Shown one piece after another: positions 9,389 through 17,418 of a stretch of DNA of 26,881 bases (positions within the stretch are counted from its first letter, which is position 1; each line of letters begins with the position of its first letter). The position numbers and the translations under genes are program-made. This stretch comes from Chara braunii (Eukaryota; Streptophyta; Charophyceae; Charales; Characeae): NCBI GenBank assembly GCA_003427395.1, contig BFEA01000694.1:250197-277077 (forward strand), written 5' to 3'. The notes under the pieces were generated by a model that saw nothing but the letters and a program-made list of their open reading frames with translations, searched no databases and was not told the DNA's origin.

Positions 9389-9645
9389 CTCTCGGACTAG
9401 GTACTGACTGACCTCCAGTAAAAAGCGGGAATTGGAGCCACGTGTAGCTCGGAATGGGAAACACGGCACGAGTCCAGTAAGGAAATGACGAGTATAAAGT
9501 AAACGTCGGGCGGAGGCCTGACCACCAGTCTTAGTGGAACGGAGTAGACGGACTGTGATGGCGTGATTGTTATGCGCCTACTCCAATGTAATTTGTTCCG
9601 CGATAATAAAGCTCCAGATTAAATTGTTTTGCGATCTCTCTCAAG
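9389..9645. other. unassigned stretch
   Basis: No gene or mobile element was recognised. AATAAA at 9606-9611 on the + strand could be a polyadenylation signal but has no linked transcript. Confidence 0.4.
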
Positions 9646-9903
9646 GCTGCACGAGGGAACGACGACACTGATGACAGTAGAGAGAAAAGCCCAGGCCGTA
9701 GGGAAGGAGAAATCCTCCCCAGACAGATGGGAGGAGCTGAGATGTACCAGCAAGCACCACAGATGGGCAGACGGGATGTGTGCAGGAGACCATGGGGTCG
9801 AAACTCACAAGGCTCTAACTCAGGGCGGGAACCAGAGAGTCCTTCACACATGGGGAGAAGCCTGAACTTGAAGTCGTCGGCAGTTTGCACATTCCTAAGC
9901 TGA
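9646..9903 (+). other. 85-codon open frame after an acceptor-like site, possible terminal exon
   Basis: GCGATCTCTCTCAAG ends at 9645 and could be a weak acceptor. The following frame is open for 85 codons to TGA at 9901. Its product is hydrophilic and rich in Gly, Arg, Ser and Gln (AARGNDDTDDSREKSPGRRE, then GGAEMYQQAPQMGRRDVC), resembling a disordered C-terminal tail. It could belong with the candidate exon at 8860-8985 in that exon's hydrophilic frame. No homology was recognised. Confidence 0.22.
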
Positions 9904-10642
9904 GGAAAGCCTAGGAAGTGCATAAGGAGGCAGACCAGTCGATGATAATATGGATGATAAATTGGTCACGAACGCCATAGCCTCTGTGTATATCAGCTAT
10001 AGGTGTTCCTTACTGTGCTTCGCGGAAAGCACATCGTCGTTGTCGTCCAGACGACGCAATCGAGAATCAAAGAGCCCTGCTGGTTCCATTGGGAATGACG
10101 TGTCTGACTCCTTTGACTTCTTTTTTTTTTTTTTTTTTTTTTTGCACACATCATTGATAACCGATGACGGGGAAGCTGGACTGCAATCAACGTGAGGGAA
10201 CGATCGATGAAGGAAATCAGTTCTATGATGTGGGAGCATACATCTACAAATGAAGCCAAACACTGACAGACAATCGCAAACAATGCTCGAGTCTACAACA
10301 AGACAGCCGGATGGGCAGACCCCGATGGCACTGCTGAGGGGGCATCATTGAGAGGCATGCCTTTGTGCAAATGCTCGCAGAAAGGACAGCGAGAAGGGAT
10401 GGTTTACCATAGTTGAGGCTGTGTGTATGCTCTCACATTCCACGCGTAGGGAGCCCGCATACACGATGAGACATTCTGTGTGGCAAATAGACAGCATGGG
10501 AAGAGACTGTGTGACAGAATAGACAGCAGGGAATTGCTGAAGCCTACCGGCTGCCGTGCTTGCAGAGAGTCTCTCCGATATCGCATGCCCACTGCCCTGG
10601 ACTAAGAATTGTGAGGTTGTAGGCTTGTAGAATCTATGGTTC
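9904..10642. other. region downstream of the ACR-like gene, with T-run
   Basis: No coding sequence supported. A 23-bp T-run (10121-10143), poly(A) on the minus strand, lies 623 bp past the stop codon of the minus-strand gene. The stretch 10144-10642 is probably 3' flank or 3'UTR of that gene. Confidence 0.4.
10121..10143 (-). repeat. 23-nt poly(A) on the minus strand
   Basis: A pure T-run on +. In the orientation of the ACR-like gene it stands downstream of the stop like the tail of a processed copy. No AATAAA precedes it closely on that strand. Confidence 0.6.
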
Positions 10643-10745
10643 AATGAAAGGATCAAATGAAAGGATCGAATGAAAGGATCGAATGAAAGGATCGAATGAA
10701 GGATCAAATGAAAGGATCAAATGAAAGGATCAAATGAAAGGATCA
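10643..10745. repeat. 13-bp minisatellite, eight units
   Basis: The unit AATGAAAGGATC(A/G) is repeated eight times; one unit is 12 bp. The A/G variant base splits the array into blocks (A, then three G, then A again). It begins 22 bases past the stop codon of the minus-strand gene and is therefore probably transcribed in its 3'UTR. Confidence 0.92.
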
Positions 10746-10766
10746 AAATCTCCGACCCAGAGTACC

Positions 10767-11843
10767 TTAGTAGCTTTCCTCGTACTCAATATCTCCTGTT
10801 GTCAGGTAGTAGTGCAGCCCGTTCCTCACCAGATGCTCCATTGGCAGGCTCAGCGTCACACCATTGTAGGACACAAAGAATTTGTCTTTTGCAACAAATC
10901 CCTCCGTGTTGATTTCCGCCGACTCCACCTTGATGCCAATGTTGTCCAGAACTCTGATTATCTCCAACAACAGTCCAGGACGGTCTGCAGTTTCGACGAA
11001 CAGAAGGCTCCGCTCCCCGTCCTTGTCGGCCTCCACATGGATGTGTGTCCTGATGTTAGGATTTACCCTGTGCTTCTTCGATTGCCCCTTGGCTACCCCC
11101 ATTGCCAGGACATCCCTCGATTCCGGATGATTTTGCAGCAAGTGGTTGATGATGACCAAGCGAATCTGTTCCAACACCTCGGGGTCTTCAACCTTTCCCC
11201 CTTCCGACTTCGTTACGTAGAAACAATTCACCCCCCTCTCCTCGACGGACATCGTTCCCTTGACGACAACCAGATCGAGATCCTTCAACGCTTTCATCAT
11301 TTCCAACGACGCTTCGAGCCGCTCACCAAACTGGAAACTGACAACTGTGGCGTTCGCTTCCGAATGTTGATCGATATGCACAAGCGGTGTCGGCACATCC
11401 TCATCCTGATAGTACAACCTCTCCGGACCGCCTCCAAACGCTTTCGTCGCAGTCCGCCCGCTGCCCTCTGCGCTGGCCTTGCATCGGCAAGCATGTAAAC
11501 TGCACAGCATCCGACTCCTCTTGTTCCTGCTGAGGTCCTGGTCCACACGCTGACCCAGGAACTGCCCATGCGCCTCACATGACCTGCTGCTCCTCGAGTT
11601 TTGCGAAACAACAAAGCGCTCACTTGACAAATGGAGTGATTTTTTTTTCTCAACCCCGAATTGGGCAGGGAGTATAGATCCCGGGTTCAAACCCTCGCAA
11701 ATGGCAGCTCCACCCTGTCCTCCAACTCCGTACGATTGCAATGTTCGCTTACCATTTCCTAGCAGGGATGCTGACGCGAGGACACTCTCGCAACTGCAGA
11801 CCACCAAGGCCCTCTTCACACCTGCTGCTGCCATCGGCGACAT
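10767..11843 (-). CDS. ACR11/ACR12: plastid ACT-domain protein, ACR11/ACR12 family
   Basis: The 358-residue product has two ACT domains and a long N-terminal extension. ACT 1 spans roughly residues 164-240 (ATVVSFQFGERLEASLEMMK), followed by the family stretch GKVEDPEVLEQIRLVIINHLL. ACT 2 spans roughly 277-350 with the ligand-site signature ETADRPGLLLEII (284-296). In land plants ACR11 and ACR12 are chloroplast proteins; ACR11 is reported to act on plastid glutamine synthetase and Fd-GOGAT, so a role in nitrogen sensing is inferred. Residues 1 to about 125 are Ser- and Arg-rich and poorly conserved, consistent with a transit peptide. ATG at 11843 is the first in frame; the one at 11834 is an alternative. 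The frame has no intron, notable for an alga with long introns: either a single-exon gene or a retrocopy. The 5' limit is uncertain because a duplicated 26-bp motif lies at residues 49-57 and again before the start. Confidence 0.8.
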   Translation of the reverse strand: MSPMAAAGVKRALVVCSCESVLASASLLGNGKRTLQSYGVGGQGGAAICEGLNPGSILPAQFGVEKKKSLHLSSERFVVSQNSRSSRSCEAHGQFLGQRVDQDLSRNKRSRMLCSLHACRCKASAEGSGRTATKAFGGGPERLYYQDEDVPTPLVHIDQHSEANATVVSFQFGERLEASLEMMKALKDLDLVVVKGTMSVEERGVNCFYVTKSEGGKVEDPEVLEQIRLVIINHLLQNHPESRDVLAMGVAKGQSKKHRVNPNIRTHIHVEADKDGERSLLFVETADRPGLLLEIIRVLDNIGIKVESAEINTEGFVAKDKFFVSYNGVTLSLPMEHLVRNGLHYYLTTGDIEYEESY

Positions 11844-11881
11844 TGCTGCACCCGTAGTATAGATCTCGGGTTCGAACCCTC
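11671..11881 (+). repeat. pair of 26-bp T-arm-like direct repeats
   Basis: AGTATAGATC(C/T)CGGGTTC(A/G)AACCCTC occurs at 11671-11696 and 11856-11881, 24 of 26 bases identical, 185 bp apart. The second copy contains the perfect 12-bp palindrome GGGTTCGAACCC, the sequence of a tRNA T-arm (B-box). The first lies inside the ACR-like frame, the second 13 bases before its start codon. No acceptor or D-arm is present, so it is not a tRNA gene; a SINE head is possible. Confidence 0.6.
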
Positions 11882-12685
11882 TTCACACGAATGCCCTTTT
11901 CACAACTGCAAACCAATGCAGACCCGAGCTTACCCACCACCTCTCCTTCACAATCAAACTGTTGTTGTGTGTCGACCTTGCCAGCGCCACCTGTCCCTTC
12001 CCAATCTTGTAAAGCCAGCGCTTGATTTGCATTTCTCGCCCCACGACCACCCCCGGTCCCCCCTACCCCCCCCTCCCCCCCCCTGTGGCCACCACCACAC
12101 ACACACACACAGTTGATCATGCGCTCACGGTTGTCGGCCAGTGCTGGTCACAGGGCCGTGCTACTACTTGCAGCCGCGCGCGGTTGGTTGGTCTGACAAC
12201 TGCTTCACAGCTTGTCGAAATGACATCACACTCCAAACTCAATTGGATGGCTGCTAGTCAGGACTCTTGGCCAGAGCTCGAGCATAATCTACTCCCGATG
12301 ATCTTCTTTGCCAATCAATTCCAATCATTGAGACTGGTTAGATATCGGCCCTAAATCGCTGCTTCGAACTCTCACAGATTCACTTTCACTCGTGTTGATA
12401 TCATATTCTTTGAATTTCTTTTGCTTCGTTCCTCGACCTGGACGCTGAAGAAAGATGCAACAGAAGGCAAGGAGTATTTCGCAAAGGGTGAAAGCAAGTT
12501 GCACCTTTCTTCAGTGTCCCGGCCCGCTCGATATTCAAGTGCACCAGCGATCAGAAAGTATGCCCATTGTGGGATTATCTTGGCATGCATCTGACATGGA
12601 TCACGTCTAGGTGCAGAAAGTTGCCACATGATAGAGTAACTGCTTTGAGCGTGTTGCATCCAAGTTTCAACTTTCAAGACAGACC
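11882..12685. other. 5' flank of the ACR-like gene, unassigned
   Basis: This should include the promoter of the minus-strand gene, but no convincing TATA box is seen. It has a C-rich run (12057-12083) and a short CA repeat (12098-12111). No other gene was recognised. Confidence 0.4.
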
Positions 12686-12780
12686 TCGTGCAACTTGCTG
12701 ACAAACAACACGTTATTTATTTTAATTATTTTAATTACTTATTTTAATATTTTCATTATTTTGATCATATATCATATTAT
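12686..12780. repeat. AT-rich repeat unit, copy 1
   Basis: CTCGTGCAACTTGCTGACAAACA followed by TTAATTATTTTAATTA-type sequence. Related units occur at about 13479 and 13547, on the other side of the TIR element. Confidence 0.5.
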
Positions 12781-12818
12781 CAACAACTGGACTTGTGAAA
12801 ATTTTTTTTTACAAAAAA

Positions 12819-13364
12819 CCATGGTTGTTAACCGGACATCCAGATCGGGATCCCGACGGTCCGGTCTGGATGTCCGGATCCGGTGTCCGGTTTGGGGGGT
12901 CCAGTTGGGCCTCATTTCCAGAAAATTCGGCTTTTTTTTGGGGGGTCCCCAGGCAATTTTCCACTGCCTGGTGGAACCCCGAAAATTGTTGGTGCAGTTT
13001 GTGGTGGACCGTTGGGCCAACCGGACTCGGCCTGAAGGGCCTGTACTTGCAATCTTGGGTGAGCGTCAGCGGGCCAAGGAGAACTGGTTGTGTGTGCTTG
13101 TGTGTGTGTGTGTGTGTGTGTGTGTAACACTGTGTGTGTATGTGAGTGTATTCAAGATAAGTAGGATAATACAACTACAGCAGTGTGTATCTGTTTTTTT
13201 TTTTTTTTTTTAATTAATTAATTAATATCATAACCGGACCGTCCGGGTCCGTATGTCCAGTTGTCCGGATCAGTGTCCGGGTTACCGGACATCCGGATTA
13301 GTCCAGACACAGGTCCAGGCCCGGTGTCCGGTGATCTGGATGTCCGGGTCCGAGGCAACCGTGG
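12819..13364. mobile_element. non-autonomous TIR DNA transposon (MITE-like)
   Basis: The 546-bp block begins CCATGGTTG...CCGGACATCCAGATC and ends with the inverse of CCACGGTTG...CCGGACATCCAGATC: imperfect terminal inverted repeats of about 30 bp with a 5-bp length difference. Both ends are crowded with TGTCCGG, CCGGAT and CGGACATC in both orientations, the subterminal repeats expected as transposase-binding sites in hAT- and CACTA-type elements. Six A residues flank each side (12813-12818 and 13365-13370), a possible target duplication but low complexity. There is no transposase. The interior holds a (GT)n tract at 13099-13125 and a T-run before TTAATTAATTAATTAA near 13200-13228. The superfamily is not settled; the autonomous partner is not in the window. 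Confidence 0.62.
13099..13125. repeat. (GT)n microsatellite
   Basis: Twenty-seven bases of TG dinucleotide inside the TIR element. Confidence 0.9.
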
Positions 13365-13669
13365 AAAAAACTTAGTCACGACTTAATGATCATTCCCTTT
13401 TTTTATTTTTTATTTTTTTTCAAGTTAATATCAACTTATATCTAGAGTCTAGACAAGACAAATAGAGAGAGAGCCAGAGCTTGTGCGACTCGCTAGCATA
13501 CATTATTTGAATTTATTTTCTTTTTCACTGTATTTTTGCCACAGAACTTGTGCAACTTGCTGACACACATTGTTCTAATTATTCGAATTATTTCAATCAT
13601 TTCAACTGTTAAACTCACTTAATATTGCACCAATTGCTTTATTTTCTAAACAAAATTATCAATTTAGTG
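13365..13669. other. AT-rich flank with two diverged repeat units
   Basis: GCTTGTGCGACTCGCTAGCA (about 13479) and ACTTGTGCAACTTGCTGACA (about 13547) are 68 bp apart, each followed by TTATTTGAATT or AATTATTCGAATT. Both resemble the unit at 12686. No gene is seen. Confidence 0.5.
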
Positions 13670-14270
13670 CGAGGCCACAGCCCGCCCCGAGCATCCTGGG
13701 CCTCTCAGCAAGGATGGCCGCCCTAAGTGACGGCGGCCTATAAAATCACATAAGGCCTGTTTCGTCTTTTTTCGTAAAGTGGGGCTCAGACAGTGATGCT
13801 GAGTCAGTTGGTTGAATGGACCCAGCCGAGGGCTTCTAGGCCCTTCCTATGTTTCTGAGCACAGGCCCTGGGGCAGACACGGAGCACAAACTGCACGCAG
13901 CACGCTGGGGAGTTAGACACGTTTAACCACCCGGGGCCCTGTGGAATATTCGGGCCTCCGGCACTTGGCGCCTACCAGAAGCTTCTGGGCAGGGGCCCAG
14001 TGCAGCCAGACAGCATGCAGCAGGCAGGCCACTTCCATAAAGGAAAGTGCCTGCCTCCGCATTTGGCATCCGGGCACTCGCTGCTTATGCGCAAGTGCTG
14101 CTGCGCCAGCTGCTGGAGCGAGTGCCTACGCGCTCACGGGCGAGCAGGGAAGAAGCAGGCAGCCATAGCCAAGCTCGCCTGCGCATTGCTGGATGGGGCG
14201 CATGGTGGTCCTTGGGTTCACGTGGCATCTGTGTGGGGGATCGAGGTTGTGAGTGAAGCATGAGACATAC
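13670..14270 (+). other. GC-rich block with TATA box, no recognised gene
   Basis: The composition jumps from AT-rich to GC-rich at about 13670. A TATAAAA stands at 13739-13745 directly after an inverted repeat (GGCCGCC 13716-13722, GGCGGCC 13732-13738). Short open frames on + (13941-14263) are alternative readings of one GC-rich sequence and show no domain. It could be a promoter, a solo LTR or a CpG-rich 5' region. Confidence 0.4.
13716..13745 (+). promoter_or_regulatory. inverted repeat abutting a TATA box
   Basis: GGCCGCC and GGCGGCC enclose nine bases, and TATAAAA follows at once. Position and form suggest a core promoter for transcription to the right; no transcript is assigned. Confidence 0.4.
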
Positions 14271-14343
14271 CTGGTGCTTGAGGCGAACGGCATTGGCCGA
14301 GATCTGCTCGTACTTCGGGAAGCTGTTGACGTCACCAGCCGCA
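14271..14343 (-). CDS. candidate internal exon of an unidentified minus-strand gene
   Basis: Read on the minus strand, CTAGCCTATTTACAG precedes and GTATGT follows 73 nt, both strong plant splice consensus. One base completes a split codon, then 24 codons read AAGDVNSFPKYEQISANAVR LKHQ, ending in CAG. The composition is that of a globular protein rather than a transposon. I do not recognise the family. No further exon could be placed with confidence; a short one would need a 42-nt intron, too small for plants. The A-tail of LINE copy 2 lies 100 bp upstream, so the LINE would sit in the preceding intron. Confidence 0.45.
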
Positions 14344-14743
14344 CTGTAAATAGGCTAGATGGGATCTGCCGTTCGTAGTCTGGGTGCTGAGCGCCAGATA
14401 GGGATTCGACATTGGTTCATTGTTGATGATGATGAGACTATTCCTTTTTTTTTTTTTTTACCTGGGGAGAGGCTCCATCTATTGGTGGGGAGCATCACCT
14501 GCTGGAAAACGGGTCCAGCGTCCCATATACAGAAAGAATTTAGAATGTATAAGGAAGAAAAATAAGGGGCTCCTGCCACCATTGGTTACCCTAGAATCCA
14601 GGGGATTGACTGAGCAGGCTATTAGGAAAGGGGAGTAAACCTCTTCGCCCTGAAACGGGCGCCAGATACCTACTACTACAAACTAGTCCCTCTCCCTCCC
14701 CTCCTACCCGTTTAGTACCAAAACTTTCTTTTTTGAACTAGTG

Positions 14744-16441
14744 TTATGCAGAGTCCATTCCGTACCACTTCATTTCCACTAGACAATTAGATGGGGGGGG
14801 GAAGAAGTCCGGGAATTCTTCAGGGGGTTTCAATGGGATCGCTGCATCCACTTTGGTCCATTCGTGGAACCTCAATTGATAATCTCTTACTAACTCCATT
14901 CCTCGTCGGTCCTCCCCTGGTGTTGTGTATCCTCCATTCCATTCCACCATTCCTATCCTCCCTCCGTTTGCACCCCCAAGCCAGCTTGAGCTAAATTCCT
15001 GGATTTTTTGTTTGATGTCTTTTCGCCTGTCCAGGAGTTGGATTTGTGCTCTGACTCCATTCCATTTTGCAGTTATTTCTGTCTGGATCTGTTGCTGGAC
15101 ACTTTCTGTGAATTCGGGTCCTTCCAATCTCGCCCCCTCCATCTCGAAGGTGCAGCGTCGTATCCAAAGTGCCCAGAGAATCGCCCGTCGTCCTATCCTG
15201 AAGATATTTCCACTGAATTTGTCTATCTGGTCTATCTGGTCCTTGGGCCAGGCTTCACACAACAAGGCTTTCCAGTCCCAGGGCCACTGGGCCTTTGTTC
15301 CTAGTTGTTCCCACACCCTGTCCCACCATCTCCATAGCCAGAGTGCACCCGGACATTGGAGGAATACATGTTCAATTGTTTCAGGCCGTCTCCGGGAAGG
15401 GAACGCATTTGTGCACAACTTGCACCATGGGAGAGCTCGCCCTTTTTGTTCCAGAGACGTTCTATCTATCAACCAGTTGTTTGTTGGAAGACAGCGGTGC
15501 TTTAGCTGCCATTGAAGTGAGGCCAGTTTGGCTGGCTTTGCCTTGGCCATCCTTAACCATCTAATTGGTCTCAACTCCTCTTTGTTGATGTTCAGGTGGT
15601 CTCTCCACCGCGCCTCCACCTGGTCCCGCAGAGCAGCTTTTGGTCTTAGGAGCTTGTAGGCTGCTTTGACTGTTAAGGCATATATGGCCTTGGTGAATTT
15701 CTTACCCTGGCTTCCTTGGGCCGACCATGACCACTCCAACGGGTCCAGGGCTAGATGATGAATAGGGGTACCGGGGTAGTAGGCTATCCATTGCTCATTT
15801 TCATGGAGTACTCTGGTTCTATATACCTCTTCTATTTGACATGTTAACGCTTCATCTGGTGAGCTTTCTTGGATGACATTATCTTGCCTCACTGGAGAGA
15901 GTTGCACCACTACCGTTCCATCCGGGAAGCAGCGGACCACCCTGCCCACACATCCTTGCCGGTTTCTAATGGCTACCCAGTCCGATTCTTGCAAGGTCGG
16001 ACCCTTACGAAGTATTCTCCACCATGCTAGTGGGATCATTTCTATCAGCGTTTCCAGGGCTTCGTATGGTTGGTGGCAATACCGCAGTCTCTCTCGTAGC
16101 TGGTCGGGTCCTATCCAGTCCTTTTTATGAGTGTCCCATATATCCTTTATCCTTATTATCCCTCTCTTGACCCAACTCTGCCAGGGGGGATCCGTGCAAA
16201 GGAGCATCTGGCCCTTCGAGTCCACCACCCATCTGTTTCCAAAAAGGGGTTGGCGTGCTACCTCCTCCCATCTTTCTGGCGCTGTCCTGTCTGGAAGGGG
16301 GAGACTTCTCCATGTTTTGAGGAGGGTGGGCCAGAAGGGATCATTTCGTAGGTTGGCCCTGATTGCTTGCCTGGGGCAGTCAGGACGGGGGTCCCTTTGT
16401 TGCGATCTCGCTCCTGGAATGGGCCATCCCCTGTTTTCCAA
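14744..16441 (-). pseudogene. LINE ORF2 C-terminal part, 565 codons open
   Basis: The frame covers the post-RT connection and the C-terminal zinc-binding region. It starts downstream of a TGA in the same frame: ...ETDPLT-stop-LENRGW, where copy 1 has a Trp codon (LTWLKDRSW). The ATG at 16441 is therefore not a true start; the segment is the tail of a longer protein. Features are WRSLPLPDR...RWEEVARQPLFGN, WVKRGIIRIKDIW, LASLQWQLKHRCLPTNNWLI, WCKLC, and ETIEHVFLQCPGA (CxxC...HxxxxC, zf-RVT type), then GRRAILWALW. The product ends WYGMDSA with TAA at 14744. The RT domain is absent. One nonsense change in 565 codons suggests recent insertion or that the copy is young compared with copy 1. Confidence 0.85.
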
Positions 16442-16461
16442 TCATGTTAGTGGGTCGGTTT

Positions 16462-16620
16462 CAGCCAGTGTTTGTGGTGCTAGCCTGAAGATTTGTTCCA
16501 GGGCTAATCCTCTCCAGGGGACATCAGGATTAAACGGAAGNCAGCCAGTGTTTGTGGTGCTAGCCTGAAGATTTGTTCCAGGGCTAATCCTCTCCAGGGG
16601 ACATCAGGATTAAACGGAAG
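16462..16620. repeat. 79-bp exact repeat around a single N (assembly scar)
   Basis: 16462-16540 equals 16542-16620, with the N at 16541 between them. The related segment at 17419-17692 has this sequence once. It is an unmerged contig overlap rather than biology. Confidence 0.85.
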
Positions 16621-16697
16621 GCTTTTAAGCCATTGACAAGGGTACCTGTTGTGGCTTCGCTCGCAAGGGATTGAGGGGGAAATGGGAGAAATGAGTC

Positions 16698-16767
16698 GGG
16701 TGGTGGGTTCGGCGGGTTTTGGGGTGGTGGGTTTGGTGGGTTTTGGGGTGGTGGTCGGGGGTGTTTT
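16698..16767 (+). repeat. G-rich 24-bp minisatellite, quadruplex-prone
   Basis: About three units of GGGGTGGTGGGTT(T/C)GG(T/C)GGG + TTTT. Multiple runs of three or four G spaced by 1-6 bases fit the G-quadruplex pattern. Confidence 0.7.
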
Positions 16768-16911
16768 TAGACTCATGGTCCAGTGGGGAGTTGTGCCCTA
16801 ACAACTATGACAATGTGCGTGCAGCACCTCCTGCTAGTTGGGGAGGTTCTGCAACAGCTGGCTTTGGAAATCGGCATGCTACTGTCTTCCCCCGACTCTA
16901 GACTGAAATCC

Positions 16912-17260
16912 TGCGGTGTACCTTGGTTGGTATGGCACGCAAGTGGCATTCATGAGGTCTTGGGTTCAATCCCCGTTGGCCTCATGTACCTTCCTGGGCA
17001 AGCTTGGCGCCAGGCGCATAGGGAAAGACCGGAGGTGAGGCACGTCCTTTTTTCCCCGAGCTGTGGAGGTGTGGCGGAGGAGCGGGGAGAGTGAAGAAGC
17101 GGGGGAAGAGGGCGGAGGAGGGCGGCAGGAGCAGAGAAGTCGTGGGGGATGAGCCCGTAGTTAGTTTGGGGTCTCTCTCTCTCTCTCTCTCTCTCACGCG
17201 CGCGCGCACTCCCTCGGCTGCGCGCTGTTTTTCCGTGTTTTTTTTTTTTTTAATAAAGAT
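16912..17260 (+). mobile_element. tRNA-derived SINE-like element
   Basis: TTGGTATGGCAC (about 16927) resembles a polymerase III A-box, and GGTTCAATCCC (16963-16973) is a near-perfect B-box about 35 bases on, inside the T-arm-like TGGGTTCAATCCCCG. The rest is unrelated G-rich sequence, then (TC)n at 17172-17195 and a 13-nt T-run at about 17239-17251. The right border is uncertain: GTTTGGGG(TC)n recurs at 17360-17400, perhaps a second copy of its 3' end. Confidence 0.5.
17172..17195. repeat. (TC)n microsatellite
   Basis: Twelve TC units, preceded by GTTAGTTTGGGG. Confidence 0.9.
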
Positions 17261-17365
17261 CTCCCAATGGTCCACGGGTCAGATATCAAACTGATCGGAA
17301 CAAATAGCACACTTGATCGTCATCATCGTCGTCATTTTGGGGGGCGGGATAGTTAGCTAGTTTGG

Positions 17366-17367
<2 letters not shown>

Positions 17368-17400
<33 letters not shown>
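17368..17400. repeat. (TC)n microsatellite
   Basis: Sixteen TC units, preceded by GTTAGCTAGTTTGGGG, the same lead-in as the tract at 17172. Confidence 0.9.
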
Positions 17401-17403
<3 letters not shown>

Positions 17404-17418
17404 GCACTCGCACGTGCG

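Larger units (their letters stand above)
14445..16636 (-). mobile_element. L1-like LINE, copy 2, 5'-truncated
   Basis: A 15-nt poly(A) (T-run 14445-14459 on +) follows the family 3' end, the reverse complement of 14461-14530 matching 4915-4980. ORF2 C-terminal coding follows upstream to 16636, where homology stops. The single N at 16541 and its flanking 79-bp repeat lengthen the span artificially. It is much less decayed than copy 1: 565 codons remain open. No target-site duplication of the 3' flank (GGAATAGTCTCATC) was found beyond 16636. Confidence 0.87.

Noticed and set aside
10734-11498. 254-codon open frame on the + strand
   Set aside because: It lies antisense to the ACR-like gene, whose minus-strand product has two recognisable ACT domains.
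11856-11881. tRNA gene
   Set aside because: Only a T-arm-like palindrome is present; no acceptor stem, D-arm or anticodon arm can be placed around it.
12695-13213. 172-codon open frame over the TIR element
   Set aside because: It starts in AT-rich DNA, runs through (GT)n and a T-run and reads repeats; no transposase motif.
14231-14270. intron between the exon at 14271-14343 and a frame starting near 14228
   Set aside because: The intron would be about 42 nt, below the usual plant minimum.
14126-14344. 72-codon minus-strand frame starting at 14344
   Set aside because: It covers the candidate exon in a different frame from the protein-like reading and is Ser/Thr/Arg-biased.
16131-16568. 145-codon open frame on the + strand
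   Set aside because: Antisense shadow of LINE copy 2 that reads through the N.
17350-17400. CRISPR-like or satellite array
   Set aside because: Only dinucleotide repeats; no spacer structure.
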